A model generated the notes under the pieces. It did no database searches and was not told where the DNA came from. It saw only the letters and a list, made by a program, of their open reading frames with translations. Positions 42,539 through 50,780 of a stretch of DNA of 64,000 bases are shown in pieces (position 1 is the stretch's first letter; each line of letters opens with the position of its first letter). A program made the position numbers and the translations under genes. Source of the DNA: Vulcanimicrobiota bacterium (GTDB lineage Bacteria > Vulcanimicrobiota > Vulcanimicrobiia > Vulcanimicrobiales > Vulcanimicrobiaceae); contig JAAXCX010000009.1 in the NCBI GenBank assembly GCA_013036105.1, positions 1 to 64,000 of the forward strand. Direction: 5' to 3'.

Positions 42539-44133
42539 TCGCGGCCTTGCTGCTCGCCGCGATGCCTTCGATCGTACCGTGGCCGCGATCGGTTCGCGTA
42601 GGAACCGGTACGTTCACATGGCAGCGTGCGCCGCGCCTTGCAGCGCACGTTTACGTGCACCGGGACCCTGCTCTGGGCGACGAAGGGTACGCGCTGACCG
42701 TAACCGCGCGCGGTGCCCAGGCGTGGGCCAACACACACGCCGGATTGTTTTATGCCGCGCAGACGTTCGCGCAGCTCGATCTGCGCGCCGGCGCTGCCGC
42801 GCATCCCATGCAAATCCGTGATCGTCCGCTCTACCGCTGGCGCGGGATACATCTCGACGCCGCGCGCCATTTTTTCGACGTGCGCACCGTCGAACGCTAC
42901 GTTGATGTGGCGGCGCACTATAAACTGAACGTCTTCCACTGGCACCTCACGGACGACCAGGCGTGGCGCCTACCGGTTCCGGGGTATTCGGCTTTGACCG
43001 CGCGGGGATATTCATATACCGACGCGGAGGTGCGCGAAGTCGTCCGTTACGCAGCGCAGCGCTACGTCACCGTATTGCCCGAGATCGAGATGCCCGCGCA
43101 TTCGGCCGCCGCGATAACGGCCTATCCGGAGTACGGCTGCGGAAGAAGCGATCTCTTGTGCGCGACCCCCGCAACATACGCATTCTTGGAAGCAGCTTTG
43201 AACCACGTCTTCACACTTTTTCCGGGCGAATACGTGCATGCCGGCGGCGACGAAGTTCCGGGAACGTTCGACGAGCCTGCCTTCTTTTCGCCCGTCGAGG
43301 CCTACGTCCGCGCGCACAACCGCAGGATGGCCGGTTGGAGCGAGATTCTGAGCTCGCGCCTCTCGACGAGCTCTGTGGTCATGGCGTGGAATTCGATGCG
43401 CCGGGCCGCCGAAGCTGCGCGGCGCGGAAACGACGCCGTCGTGACGGGGTGGCCGCTGTATTTCGATGCCGCGCAAGGCGATGCATCGCAAGAACCGCGC
43501 GCGACGGTGCATATGAGTACGCTCGCTGAAGTGTACTCCTGGAGCGTCATGCCGGACGGACTCACACCCGAACAGCAGGCGCACGTGCTTGGCGGCGAGG
43601 GCGCGTTGTGGACCGAGCGCATTCGCACGCCCCAGCATCTGTTTTACATGCTCTTGCCGCGCGAGCTCGCTTTGGCGGAGATTCTTTGGACGCCCCACGG
43701 AAACAAAAACTGGGCCGGATTCTTGCAGCGATTGTCTGCGCAGTTTTCGTGGCTCGACGCGCGCGGATACCCGTTCCGCATTCCGAATGCGGCGATTGAC
43801 GTCACCGGAGGGCGCGTTGTTTTCACGCCCGTTGCCGGGCACGTGCAAAACGTGGATGCGTGGACGGACGCGAGCAGCGTCGTGGTACGCCTATCCGCGC
43901 CGATCGCGGGGCTCGTGCGCTACACGCGCGACGGCACGTCGCCAAGCTCGAGTGCGCCGGCCTACACCAAACCGCTCACGCTCGGTCTGTCACTGGGGGG
44001 AACCGCCATCGTGCGCGCCGCGGCGTTTTTTCACGGTCGCGGCGGCGCGACGACGGAATGCCGCATCCATCGCGTGCGCGCCGGGACGGTTCCCAATGCG
44101 GCGCACTCTTGGAGCAGGCTCGTTTCGCCTTAG
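42535..44133 (+). CDS. Glycoside hydrolase family 20 beta-N-acetylhexosaminidase
   Basis: A 532-residue enzyme that removes terminal GlcNAc or GalNAc. A short N-terminal hydrophobic start (MIAALLLAAMPS) suggests export. The GH20b domain (to about 95) precedes the TIM barrel: RWRGIHLDAARHFF, LNVFHWHLTDDQAWRL, LPEIEMPAHS, and the catalytic pair Asp239-Glu240 in HAGGDEVP. A C-terminal region (RYTRDGTSPSSSAPAYTKPL) matches the chitobiase C-terminal fold. Possible substrates are chitin or peptidoglycan fragments. Confidence 0.93.
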   Translation: MIAALLLAAMPSIVPWPRSVRVGTGTFTWQRAPRLAAHVYVHRDPALGDEGYALTVTARGAQAWANTHAGLFYAAQTFAQLDLRAGAAAHPMQIRDRPLYRWRGIHLDAARHFFDVRTVERYVDVAAHYKLNVFHWHLTDDQAWRLPVPGYSALTARGYSYTDAEVREVVRYAAQRYVTVLPEIEMPAHSAAAITAYPEYGCGRSDLLCATPATYAFLEAALNHVFTLFPGEYVHAGGDEVPGTFDEPAFFSPVEAYVRAHNRRMAGWSEILSSRLSTSSVVMAWNSMRRAAEAARRGNDAVVTGWPLYFDAAQGDASQEPRATVHMSTLAEVYSWSVMPDGLTPEQQAHVLGGEGALWTERIRTPQHLFYMLLPRELALAEILWTPHGNKNWAGFLQRLSAQFSWLDARGYPFRIPNAAIDVTGGRVVFTPVAGHVQNVDAWTDASSVVVRLSAPIAGLVRYTRDGTSPSSSAPAYTKPLTLGLSLGGTAIVRAAAFFHGRGGATTECRIHRVRAGTVPNAAHSWSRLVSP

Positions 44134-44399
44134 CGCCGCTTGCGGTTGCGGCGGCCGCCGCCTGCGATCGAGTCGACGAAATCGGCGCTCTCATCGAGCA
44201 TAGCGCTCGCCACCTTCATGCCGGTCGCAACCGTGCGCGCCGCAGTTTTAGCGGCAGGCCGGGCGCGTTTGGTGGCCTTGCCGGCCGTCTTTGCCGCCGA
44301 GCGCGTGGCTTTGCGCGCGCGGCGCACCGTCGTGCCGGCCGAGCGTTTTGCGGATTTCCGTGCGGGTTTCCGGGTAGCTTTGCGTTTGCGAGCCGCCAT
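44130..44399 (-). CDS. Lys/Arg/Ala-rich histone-H1-like protein
   Basis: An 89-residue very basic protein made of KxxRKxARKSAKRSAG-type units, resembling bacterial histone-H1-like or AlgP-type DNA-binding tails. It has a less basic helical patch (TGMKVASAMLDESADFVDSIAGG) near the end. It has a good ribosome-binding site (AAGGAG at 44414-44409). It probably binds nucleic acid and helps compact the nucleoid. It overlaps the GH20 gene tail-to-tail by four bases. Confidence 0.75.
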   Translation of the reverse strand: MAARKRKATRKPARKSAKRSAGTTVRRARKATRSAAKTAGKATKRARPAAKTAARTVATGMKVASAMLDESADFVDSIAGGGRRNRKRR

Positions 44400-44408
44400 A
44401 ATTCAGTG

Positions 44409-44414
44409 CTCCTT
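44409..44414 (-). promoter_or_regulatory. Ribosome-binding site of the H1-like gene
   Basis: AAGGAG on the minus strand, nine bases before the ATG at 44399. Such clear sites are uncommon in this window and suggest efficient translation of a structural DNA-binding protein. Confidence 0.7.
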
Positions 44415-44471
44415 TTCGAAGCAAGGGTTCCCTCTTTGCACGAAGGCTAACCTCGCGGTGAAGCGAACCGA

Positions 44472-44801
44472 ATGACGAAGCACATGACCGCTGAAAACGA
44501 AAATCTGCGTCAGCAAATCCTCGAAGGACGGACGGCGGTTTCCGACCTCGGGTCGGCGATCATCGAATACCTGGCGACGGTCGAACGCGTTACCGAGAGC
44601 GCATCGGTCGCCAGCAGTAAGTATCAAGACTTGATCGGTCTGGCCGACGTGCCGCTCTCTGAAGAACTCGGCGGGAAGCTTCGCGAATCGGTCGCGCAAT
44701 TCGCGCGCGGTTCGATCGCGATGGCGACGACGTTCTCTCAAATCATGCGGACGATGCAAGAAGCTTACGAGAAACTCGAAGCCCAAACGAAAAACGGATA
44801 G
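44472..44801 (+). CDS. Small cytoplasmic helical protein of unknown function
   Basis: A 109-residue, mostly helical protein, probably forming a coiled coil (ENENLRQQILEGRTAVSDLGSAIIEYLATVERV ... MQEAYEKLEAQ). There is no signal peptide, membrane segment or known motif. ATG at 44472 or 44484 could be the start; neither has a clear ribosome-binding site. It is six bases upstream of the TonB receptor gene and divergent from the H1-like gene across a 72-base gap in which I see no clear promoter. Confidence 0.6.
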   Translation: MTKHMTAENENLRQQILEGRTAVSDLGSAIIEYLATVERVTESASVASSKYQDLIGLADVPLSEELGGKLRESVAQFARGSIAMATTFSQIMRTMQEAYEKLEAQTKNG

Positions 44802-44807
44802 CGTCAC

Positions 44808-47111
44808 ATGCATCTCATCCTCGCTCAACTTGCCCTCTGCTGCGTGGTAAGCGGACACGTGACAACGCCTGCGGGTACCCCTCTGTCTGCGGCGGTCGTG
44901 ACGGCCGTTTCATCGAGCGGGACGACGGAACAAGCGGTTACCGGGCGGGACGGGTCGTTTTCGATTCATATGGAGCGCGGGCGTTACACGCTGCGCGTAA
45001 CGGCGCCCGGGTATGTTACGACCGAAGTTGCCGCGTTTGCCGTCACGGCAAACACGGCGATCGAAGTTGAAGCCGAGCCTTTCGATAGCCCGAGCTTGCG
45101 CATCATCGGCAATGTGCGCGTCAATGGGACGACGGTGCTCTCGCGCGCGGTGGTTCCCAACGTTTTGGTGACGCGCGCTGAGATGGAGCGCGCGGGAAAT
45201 AGCCGCATCGCCCAAGCGCTAGCCGTTATTCCGTCACTGACATTTGCGCGTCCGGATGGCGGGAGCGATGCTGCCGCTTCGCTCATCGCATTGCGCGGAC
45301 CCGATCCGTCCGAAACGCTCGTCGCTCTGGACGGCCAAATTCTGAATGACGGCAATACCGGCGATCTCGATATCGCGCGTTTCCCGGTAGCGGCCTTCTC
45401 CAACATTTTGGTGACCGAAGGCCTTGGACCGGCCGACACCGAGGGCAGCAACACCATCGGCGGCGCAGTCAATATCATCTCGTTGCGCCCGACCCGCGAC
45501 CCGCATAGCGCCTTGTCGTTTTCGCTCGGCTCTTTTGGTTCGAGCGAGGGTTGGCTCAACTCGACAGGCACGGCCGGCCGGCTCGGCTATGCGTTCGCAT
45601 TTGACGATCAGCAGGAACGCGGATACGTGAATCAAGACAATCTGCTGTGCGTCGATCCGGCGCCTGACGATCCATGCGCGACGACGCAAGCCATCCACCT
45701 TGGCTCGGCGGTGAGCAGCCGCGCCGCCTTGGGAGCATTTACGTGGACGTTCTCACCCAACGCAGCGGCAAATCTCAGAATTTTTAGCCTCGGCAATACG
45801 CGTGATGAAAGCGCGTCGTTCAACACGCCGGTCGATCCGGCCGCGCAGAACGCCGGCGACCTCTTCATCGGACCGGGACCCGCTACATATGCGCAAACGA
45901 TTCGCGCCTACGATTTGCGCGGACAAGCGCCGCTGGGCGCCGGATCGCTCGTCTACGAATTCAGCGCATCGAACAATGATGTCGGCCTGAATGGATCCGG
46001 GCCGTCCCCGTACGACATCTCACACCGCGACAAACGGCAAACGTACGCGCTTTCTTGGGAACGCAACTTCGCCAATGGAAGTCTCGCTTTCGGTGGCTAC
46101 GTGCGGCCCGAATCGCTGACCGAAGACGGCGTTGATGGGCGCCAAGCGCAGATGATTCATTCCTATTTCGTGCGCACGACGATCGAGCCGTCGGCGAAGA
46201 TTCGTCTGCAGGCCGGTCTCTTTGCTTCACGTTACTCGACGTTCGGCACAAATCTCGACGGACGGTTCGGTGCGTCGTTCGACATCACGCCCAGCAGCGT
46301 CATCCGCGCATCGATCGGCACCGGCTTCCGCGCTCCGTTATTGATCGAGCGCGTCGTCTTTCCGCCTGACGAGCTTCCACAAGACGCGAACTGCGTCGCC
46401 CTGGGTCAGGGTAACGCAGATTTGCACCCGGAGCACGCTACCGAATACGAACTAGGATACGCGCACCGCTTTAACGATAAAACGAACATCGACGTGGCCG
46501 CGTACCGTACGAACCTGCGCGACCCGATCGAGAATTTCTACCCGCTTGGCGCGAGCTGTCCGGCAACGGAACCGCCGGCGCAGTCGTTTCCCATCAACGT
46601 CGGTAACGTTGTCTACCAAGGCGCGGAGATTCGGCTCACGCACCGCACGGATCACCTCTTTATCGATGCCCGCTACGGATTGAACGTCGCGTACCCGTTA
46701 CATTTCCCGGGAAGCGTTTCGAACCCGACGTCGGGCGGCAACTTGGTCGCGAATCAGCAATTCCTGAATATACCGCAGCAGCAAGCGGGGCTGGGTGTGG
46801 CATACGATAACCTTGGCTGGCATGCGGCCGTGCAAACGTACCTGCGCGGCAGAAACAATGAACTCAACCAGGGACCGTTCGCTGTCCTGAACGCCGCCGT
46901 CGGAAAGCGCAGCGGCCCGCTCGACATCACGCTGGCCGGAACCAACCTCACCGGCGCCGTCGCCGGAAAGTTCACGCTGCCGGGAATGGGCACTCCCTAT
47001 CGCGGTCTTGTGCAGCAACCCGACGGGTCGACGGCATTCGGTAACCTGCCGACGGACGCGCTGTTTTTGCAGCCCGCAGGCGTTCGGATTATCGTGACCC
47101 TCCGCCGTTAA
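44808..47111 (+). CDS. TonB-dependent outer-membrane receptor
   Basis: A 767-residue receptor, direct evidence for an outer membrane. A signal peptide (MHLILAQLALCCVVSG) is followed by a carboxypeptidase-regulatory-like domain (about 17-90), the plug domain (about 115-235; RIAQALAVIPSLTF, IALRGPDPSETLVALDGQILNDG, EGSNTIGGAVNIISLRPT) and a beta barrel. SVIRASIGTGFRAPLL and LHPEHATEYELGYAH are typical barrel phrases. It ends IIVTLRR, not with the usual terminal aromatic residue. The ligand (siderophore, vitamin B12 or sugar) cannot be read from the sequence. Confidence 0.93.
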   Translation: MHLILAQLALCCVVSGHVTTPAGTPLSAAVVTAVSSSGTTEQAVTGRDGSFSIHMERGRYTLRVTAPGYVTTEVAAFAVTANTAIEVEAEPFDSPSLRIIGNVRVNGTTVLSRAVVPNVLVTRAEMERAGNSRIAQALAVIPSLTFARPDGGSDAAASLIALRGPDPSETLVALDGQILNDGNTGDLDIARFPVAAFSNILVTEGLGPADTEGSNTIGGAVNIISLRPTRDPHSALSFSLGSFGSSEGWLNSTGTAGRLGYAFAFDDQQERGYVNQDNLLCVDPAPDDPCATTQAIHLGSAVSSRAALGAFTWTFSPNAAANLRIFSLGNTRDESASFNTPVDPAAQNAGDLFIGPGPATYAQTIRAYDLRGQAPLGAGSLVYEFSASNNDVGLNGSGPSPYDISHRDKRQTYALSWERNFANGSLAFGGYVRPESLTEDGVDGRQAQMIHSYFVRTTIEPSAKIRLQAGLFASRYSTFGTNLDGRFGASFDITPSSVIRASIGTGFRAPLLIERVVFPPDELPQDANCVALGQGNADLHPEHATEYELGYAHRFNDKTNIDVAAYRTNLRDPIENFYPLGASCPATEPPAQSFPINVGNVVYQGAEIRLTHRTDHLFIDARYGLNVAYPLHFPGSVSNPTSGGNLVANQQFLNIPQQQAGLGVAYDNLGWHAAVQTYLRGRNNELNQGPFAVLNAAVGKRSGPLDITLAGTNLTGAVAGKFTLPGMGTPYRGLVQQPDGSTAFGNLPTDALFLQPAGVRIIVTLRR

Positions 47112-47116
47112 GCGGC

Positions 47117-47623
47117 CTAATCTCCCGTTCCGAACAGCCGGTAGCGCGCCTGAGCGAGCTCGCGTTTCTCAACGCGCGCGGCGATCGCTTCGACCAGATC
47201 GGTAAGAAAGTTCTCCAGTGTTTTGGCCGCGGCGTTACGCGCGACGGTCTTGTCGAAAAACGCGCCCAGTCCGCTGAGCGGTAGTTCGTACTCGCCCGCG
47301 AGCCAAACTTGAGAGCTCGAAGGCCCCGAGCTGTCCACTCCGAGCGCGCCGTGAAAAACCGGAAAGACTTCCGCGCTTGCGCGCGCGTGAATCGTGAATG
47401 CGATCTGATGGCGCGGCTCGGTCTCTTCACCGGCAAGCTCTAACCGAATGGGAATCGCGATGTATCCCACGTCGGGCAAAGCGAGGGCGCCGAGATTCAA
47501 ATGTAAAGCGAAGCCCTGCCACGCATTCGCGTCCGCGGCGATCTCTTTGAGTATGTGCAAGGCGGCCTCGCGCGCGGGAACCGCGGGTTCGGCAAGCGCC
47601 CGTTCAAGATTGATTTTCGGCAT
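47117..47623 (-). CDS. Cytoplasmic protein of unknown function
   Basis: A 168-residue protein without signal peptide. It has a beta-rich first two-thirds (IPIRLELAGEETEPRHQIAFTIHARASAEVFPVFHGALGV; SSSQVWLAGEYELPLSG) and a helical end, a layout that could fit an SRPBCC/START-like fold, though no signature is present. It lies nine bases downstream of the aspartic protease gene on the same strand and converges on the TonB receptor gene. Confidence 0.55.
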   Translation of the reverse strand: MPKINLERALAEPAVPAREAALHILKEIAADANAWQGFALHLNLGALALPDVGYIAIPIRLELAGEETEPRHQIAFTIHARASAEVFPVFHGALGVDSSGPSSSQVWLAGEYELPLSGLGAFFDKTVARNAAAKTLENFLTDLVEAIAARVEKRELAQARYRLFGTGD

Positions 47624-47632
47624 TCCACCCTT

Positions 47633-49036
47633 TCACGAGTGTCTTGGCAGCAGTTCCATGCGTTCTCGGGCGTAATCCAGCAAGAGCAGGAAATTGGAAA
47701 GAAAACCGGCGCCCAAGTGGCCGTTGGCCGTGCCGCGGAGGGTTTTGGTCGTTCCAATCGCCTGCGGTCCCGTTGAGAGCGGCCCGATCTGCAGCGTCGG
47801 AATCGTGCCCATCATCTCGATGCTGTCGCCGCCGATTCCGCCGACGTTTTGCGTGCGTGTCGGCTTGAAAATCTGCGGATGCAGCGCGTAGAATTCATCG
47901 GCAAGATTGATCGTGGACTGATCGCCGGTATCGACGGCCAGACGCGCGGGCTCGCCCGCAAGCAGCACGTCGACGACCGGCACGAAATTATCAAACGCGA
48001 GCGCGATGGCCGGGCTCCCCTGGTTTTCGTCAGCACCGAGGGAAAGGACGTGATGCGCGTAGTCGACCGTTAGAGGCGCGGCCGCGGCAAAAACGTCGGC
48101 GCCGAGCACCAGATCGTATCCGTAGCGGTGGATGTCGCTGAGCACGACATATTCCGCGTCGCCGAAACGCGCGCCGCCAATCTGCAGCGGGCCGGCGCGC
48201 ACGACTTCGGTTGCGTACGAGCCGAGCCCGCGCACGTTGAACACGCCGACGGGATTCAGATTCAGCTCCTCGGCCAATTCCAAGCTCATTGCGACGCCGG
48301 AGTTGCCGGTATCGAAAAGACAGTGAACGGTGATGCCGCCGAGCGTGCACATTGCGCCCGGTGTCGTGCTGTCCGGATCGAGCGCAACCGTGGCGGGTTT
48401 CGACGCGAACTGTACGATCAGCCCCTGCGGAGGCTGCAGCGTGGTGGCGACGACGCTGCGCGTCGTGTACTGCTCGACCGGTACGCGGTCGCGATCGATC
48501 CGGAACGGCAGCATGTATGTACCGACGCGGCGGTAATCGCGCATCGTGTAGATCGAACCCCCCGCACTTCGCGCGGCCGCAACCAGCCACGTGCGCGGAT
48601 CGACGAAAACCTCCATCGGTACCGCATCGGGGTCGGTGACTAAGAACCGCCGGCACGTGCAATTGCCTACGGTCATCGTGCCGCCGTCGAGAACCCGTCC
48701 GCCCTGTTGCTGGAAATCGGAGGCCAAGAATTCGAGCGAACCCACGATCCGCAGCGCCCGCAAGTACGCGTCGGCCGGTTCGATACGCGGAAGCGCCGTG
48801 CTGTTGATCGTCACGCCAAAAAGACGGTGGCCGTCGAAATAGGTGCCCGGGCACACCGCGCCGCTGCACTGCCGCAAGAGAAAGCGAACGCCCTGGCTGT
48901 CGGTCTGCTGCGTTGCGGCTTGGCCCTCGACCGTGACCGCCGCCGTGCTGGCGAAGTGCGCCGAGTACACGTCGCCGTTGACTTGACGCATATGCGCTAA
49001 GACGGAGAAGAGCGCGATTGCGGCGGCGAACTTCAT
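47633..49036 (-). CDS. Exported protein with two retropepsin-like aspartic protease sites
   Basis: A 467-residue protein with a signal peptide (MKFAAAIALFSVLAHMRQVNG). An N-terminal domain of about 200 residues resembles periplasmic lipoprotein-carrier-type beta sheets. Two aspartyl-protease half domains follow, each with a catalytic triplet: Asp242 in CLFDTGNSGVAM and Asp369 in LAVDTGDQSTI. Each is followed by hydrophobic-Gly patches (VLGADVF; LGAGFLSNF). Bacterial retropepsins usually carry one site and dimerise; here both halves may pair within one chain, like pepsin. Cys57, Cys62, Cys126 and Cys128 could form disulfides. Confidence 0.85.
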   Translation of the reverse strand: MKFAAAIALFSVLAHMRQVNGDVYSAHFASTAAVTVEGQAATQQTDSQGVRFLLRQCSGAVCPGTYFDGHRLFGVTINSTALPRIEPADAYLRALRIVGSLEFLASDFQQQGGRVLDGGTMTVGNCTCRRFLVTDPDAVPMEVFVDPRTWLVAAARSAGGSIYTMRDYRRVGTYMLPFRIDRDRVPVEQYTTRSVVATTLQPPQGLIVQFASKPATVALDPDSTTPGAMCTLGGITVHCLFDTGNSGVAMSLELAEELNLNPVGVFNVRGLGSYATEVVRAGPLQIGGARFGDAEYVVLSDIHRYGYDLVLGADVFAAAAPLTVDYAHHVLSLGADENQGSPAIALAFDNFVPVVDVLLAGEPARLAVDTGDQSTINLADEFYALHPQIFKPTRTQNVGGIGGDSIEMMGTIPTLQIGPLSTGPQAIGTTKTLRGTANGHLGAGFLSNFLLLLDYARERMELLPRHS

Positions 49037-49040
49037 CCCG

Positions 49041-49340
49041 GTGGACTTCCCCCTGCTCGACCGCTACCTTCTCGAAGGCAAACCGCCGAAGGACGAGGTC
49101 GTGGCCGCACTGCTTCGGGAACGGCCGGACGCCCCCGGCGCCGCGCCTTTTTACGAAGGGCTCAAGCTCTTGGGATCGCGGACGCCGGATTTGTCGCTCA
49201 TGGCGCTGCGGCTCGTGCTGGCCGGTAAGAAGGCCGACGACGCCTCGGTGAAAAGCTTCCGTGCGATCGTCGAGCGCGCCCGGAGCGGGGGCGAGGGCGC
49301 CGCCGGCGCGAGCGCCTCATATAAGGAAGCATTGGAGTGA
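49041..49340 (+). CDS. Small hypothetical protein
   Basis: A 99-residue protein of unknown function starting at GTG 49041, divergent from the aspartic protease with only four bases between the two starts. It contains a helical middle (DEVVAALLRERPDAPGAAPFYEGLKLLG; LSLMALRLVLAGKKADDASVKSFRAIVERA) and a Gly/Ala-rich tail. There is no signal peptide or known motif. Codon usage looks like its neighbours, so I consider it real but with limited confidence. Confidence 0.5.
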   Translation: MDFPLLDRYLLEGKPPKDEVVAALLRERPDAPGAAPFYEGLKLLGSRTPDLSLMALRLVLAGKKADDASVKSFRAIVERARSGGEGAAGASASYKEALE

Positions 49341-49430
49341 GAAGGCAAGCGAGCTTTCGGCGGGGATGCCGGTCGTGCCGGCGTGTCGAAAGGGGAACGC
49401 CGACTTGGGCTCATCCGTTGACATAGCGAC

Positions 49431-49787
49431 ATGGCTTGGCTGCGAATTTTTGCAACGGCGACGCTGGCCGCGGTTCTTACAACCGCCGGTACCGGTTTTG
49501 CCGTTGCCGATCCGCCGCCGTGGGCGCACGCCTTGCCGCTCGCAGACGGATCGGCCCGCTCGCATGCCGTCGTATCCGGCCGCATCGTCGGCATCGATTT
49601 TGCCAGCGCCAGCATTTTGGTTGAAACGTCGCACGGACGCGTGCCGATTGCGGTCACCCCGAGCACGAGCATCTTTCGCGGCGAAGATTTTGCTTCGTTT
49701 GCCGAACTCTCACGCGGCTCGCGCGTTGACGTCGACGTCAGCGACATCGGCGGACGGCTCGTCGCACAAATCATTCGCATCCGCTAG
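49431..49787 (+). CDS. Secreted DUF5666-like small protein
   Basis: A 118-residue protein with a signal peptide (LRIFATATLAAVLTTAGTGFAVA). Its single beta-rich OB-like domain (VVSGRIVGIDFASASILVETSHGRVPIAVTPSTSIF ... GSRVDVDVSDIGGRLVAQIIRI) looks like DUF5666/YdeI-type folds. Function unknown. The 90-base gap upstream contains a GCCGG/CCGGC hairpin and the sequence GTGTCGAAAGGGG, a weak relative of the dispersed repeat. No convincing promoter is visible. Confidence 0.65.
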   Translation: MAWLRIFATATLAAVLTTAGTGFAVADPPPWAHALPLADGSARSHAVVSGRIVGIDFASASILVETSHGRVPIAVTPSTSIFRGEDFASFAELSRGSRVDVDVSDIGGRLVAQIIRIR

Positions 49788-49802
49788 GAAGCGCTAACGC
49801 GC

Positions 49803-50780
49803 GTGGCCGTTGCCGCGCGCGGTCTCACCAAACACTTTTACCGGAACGGACTTCGGCGCACCGCGCTCGACGGCGTCTCTTTTTCCGTGCGCGATCGCGA
49901 GCGGCTCGTTATCTTGGGGCCGAGCGGCGCCGGGAAAACGACGCTGTTGCGCGTTATCGCCGGGCTCGAACGCGCCGATGAAGGTTCTCTGTTCGTCGAC
50001 GATCGCGACGCCGGCGCTTTGCCGGCCGAAGATCGCCGGGTCGCGATCGTCTTCGACCGCGACGGACTCTTCCCGCACTTGACGCTGCGCCAAAATCTCG
50101 CCTTCCCGCTGCGCGGAGACCGTCATAGGAACGATCGCATCGAAGCCGCGGCGCACGATCTCGGCATTGCAGCGCATCTCCACAAAAGGCCCGGCGAACT
50201 CTCGGCGGGCGAACGTCAGCGCGCTTCGCTCGCTCGCGCGATACTCAGCGATCCGAGCGTTCTCTTGCTGGATGAACCGCTTTCGCATTTGGAACCGTCG
50301 CTGCGCTCCCAAGTGCGGCGCGCATTTTTGGCATTCTCGGGCTCGTTCGGCGGAGCCGTTGTCCATGTGACGCACGATCACGCCGAAGCGCTGACGTCGG
50401 GCGATAGGCTCGCCGTCATGATCGGCGGGAGGATCTTGCAATGCGATGAGCCGCAGCGCGTCTACGATTATCCGGCGAACACGAGTGTGGCGAGGTTTTT
50501 CGGAACGCCGCCGATGAATCTGATCGACGACGGCATGGAAACGCTTGGCATTCGCCCCGAAAACGTCCGGCTGCACAATGGCGGTTCGCTTCGCGGACGC
50601 GTAACCGCCGTCGAATCGACGGGAGCCGACGCCTTCGTGCGTATGGATACCCCCAGGGGCGAGTTGATCGCGCGCATCCCGGCGGCGGCGGTTCCACGCG
50701 TCGGCGAAGAAATCTCCGCAACGCTGCCCCGGGAGCACGTGCGCCGCTTCGATCGAACGGCCGGGACGGCCATTGCATGA
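49803..50780 (+). CDS. ABC importer ATPase of the MalK/CysA/PotA type
   Basis: A 325-residue ATPase with a C-terminal regulatory (TOBE-like) domain, as in sugar and polyamine importers. Walker A is GPSGAGKTT, the signature LSAGERQR, Walker B VLLLDEPLSHLEP, and the H-loop THDHAEAL. The Q-loop reads VFDRDGLFPHLT where family members have VFQxxALFPH, so the metal-coordinating Gln is replaced by Asp. It is the first gene of the recycling operon, overlapping nagZ by four bases. It may energise uptake of amino sugars or muropeptides with permeases encoded elsewhere. Confidence 0.88.
   Translation: MAVAARGLTKHFYRNGLRRTALDGVSFSVRDRERLVILGPSGAGKTTLLRVIAGLERADEGSLFVDDRDAGALPAEDRRVAIVFDRDGLFPHLTLRQNLAFPLRGDRHRNDRIEAAAHDLGIAAHLHKRPGELSAGERQRASLARAILSDPSVLLLDEPLSHLEPSLRSQVRRAFLAFSGSFGGAVVHVTHDHAEALTSGDRLAVMIGGRILQCDEPQRVYDYPANTSVARFFGTPPMNLIDDGMETLGIRPENVRLHNGGSLRGRVTAVESTGADAFVRMDTPRGELIARIPAAAVPRVGEEISATLPREHVRRFDRTAGTAIA

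Noticed and set aside
49418-49423. TTGACA as a -35 promoter element
   Set aside because: It ends only seven bases before the ATG at 49431, with no room for a -10 element upstream of the gene.
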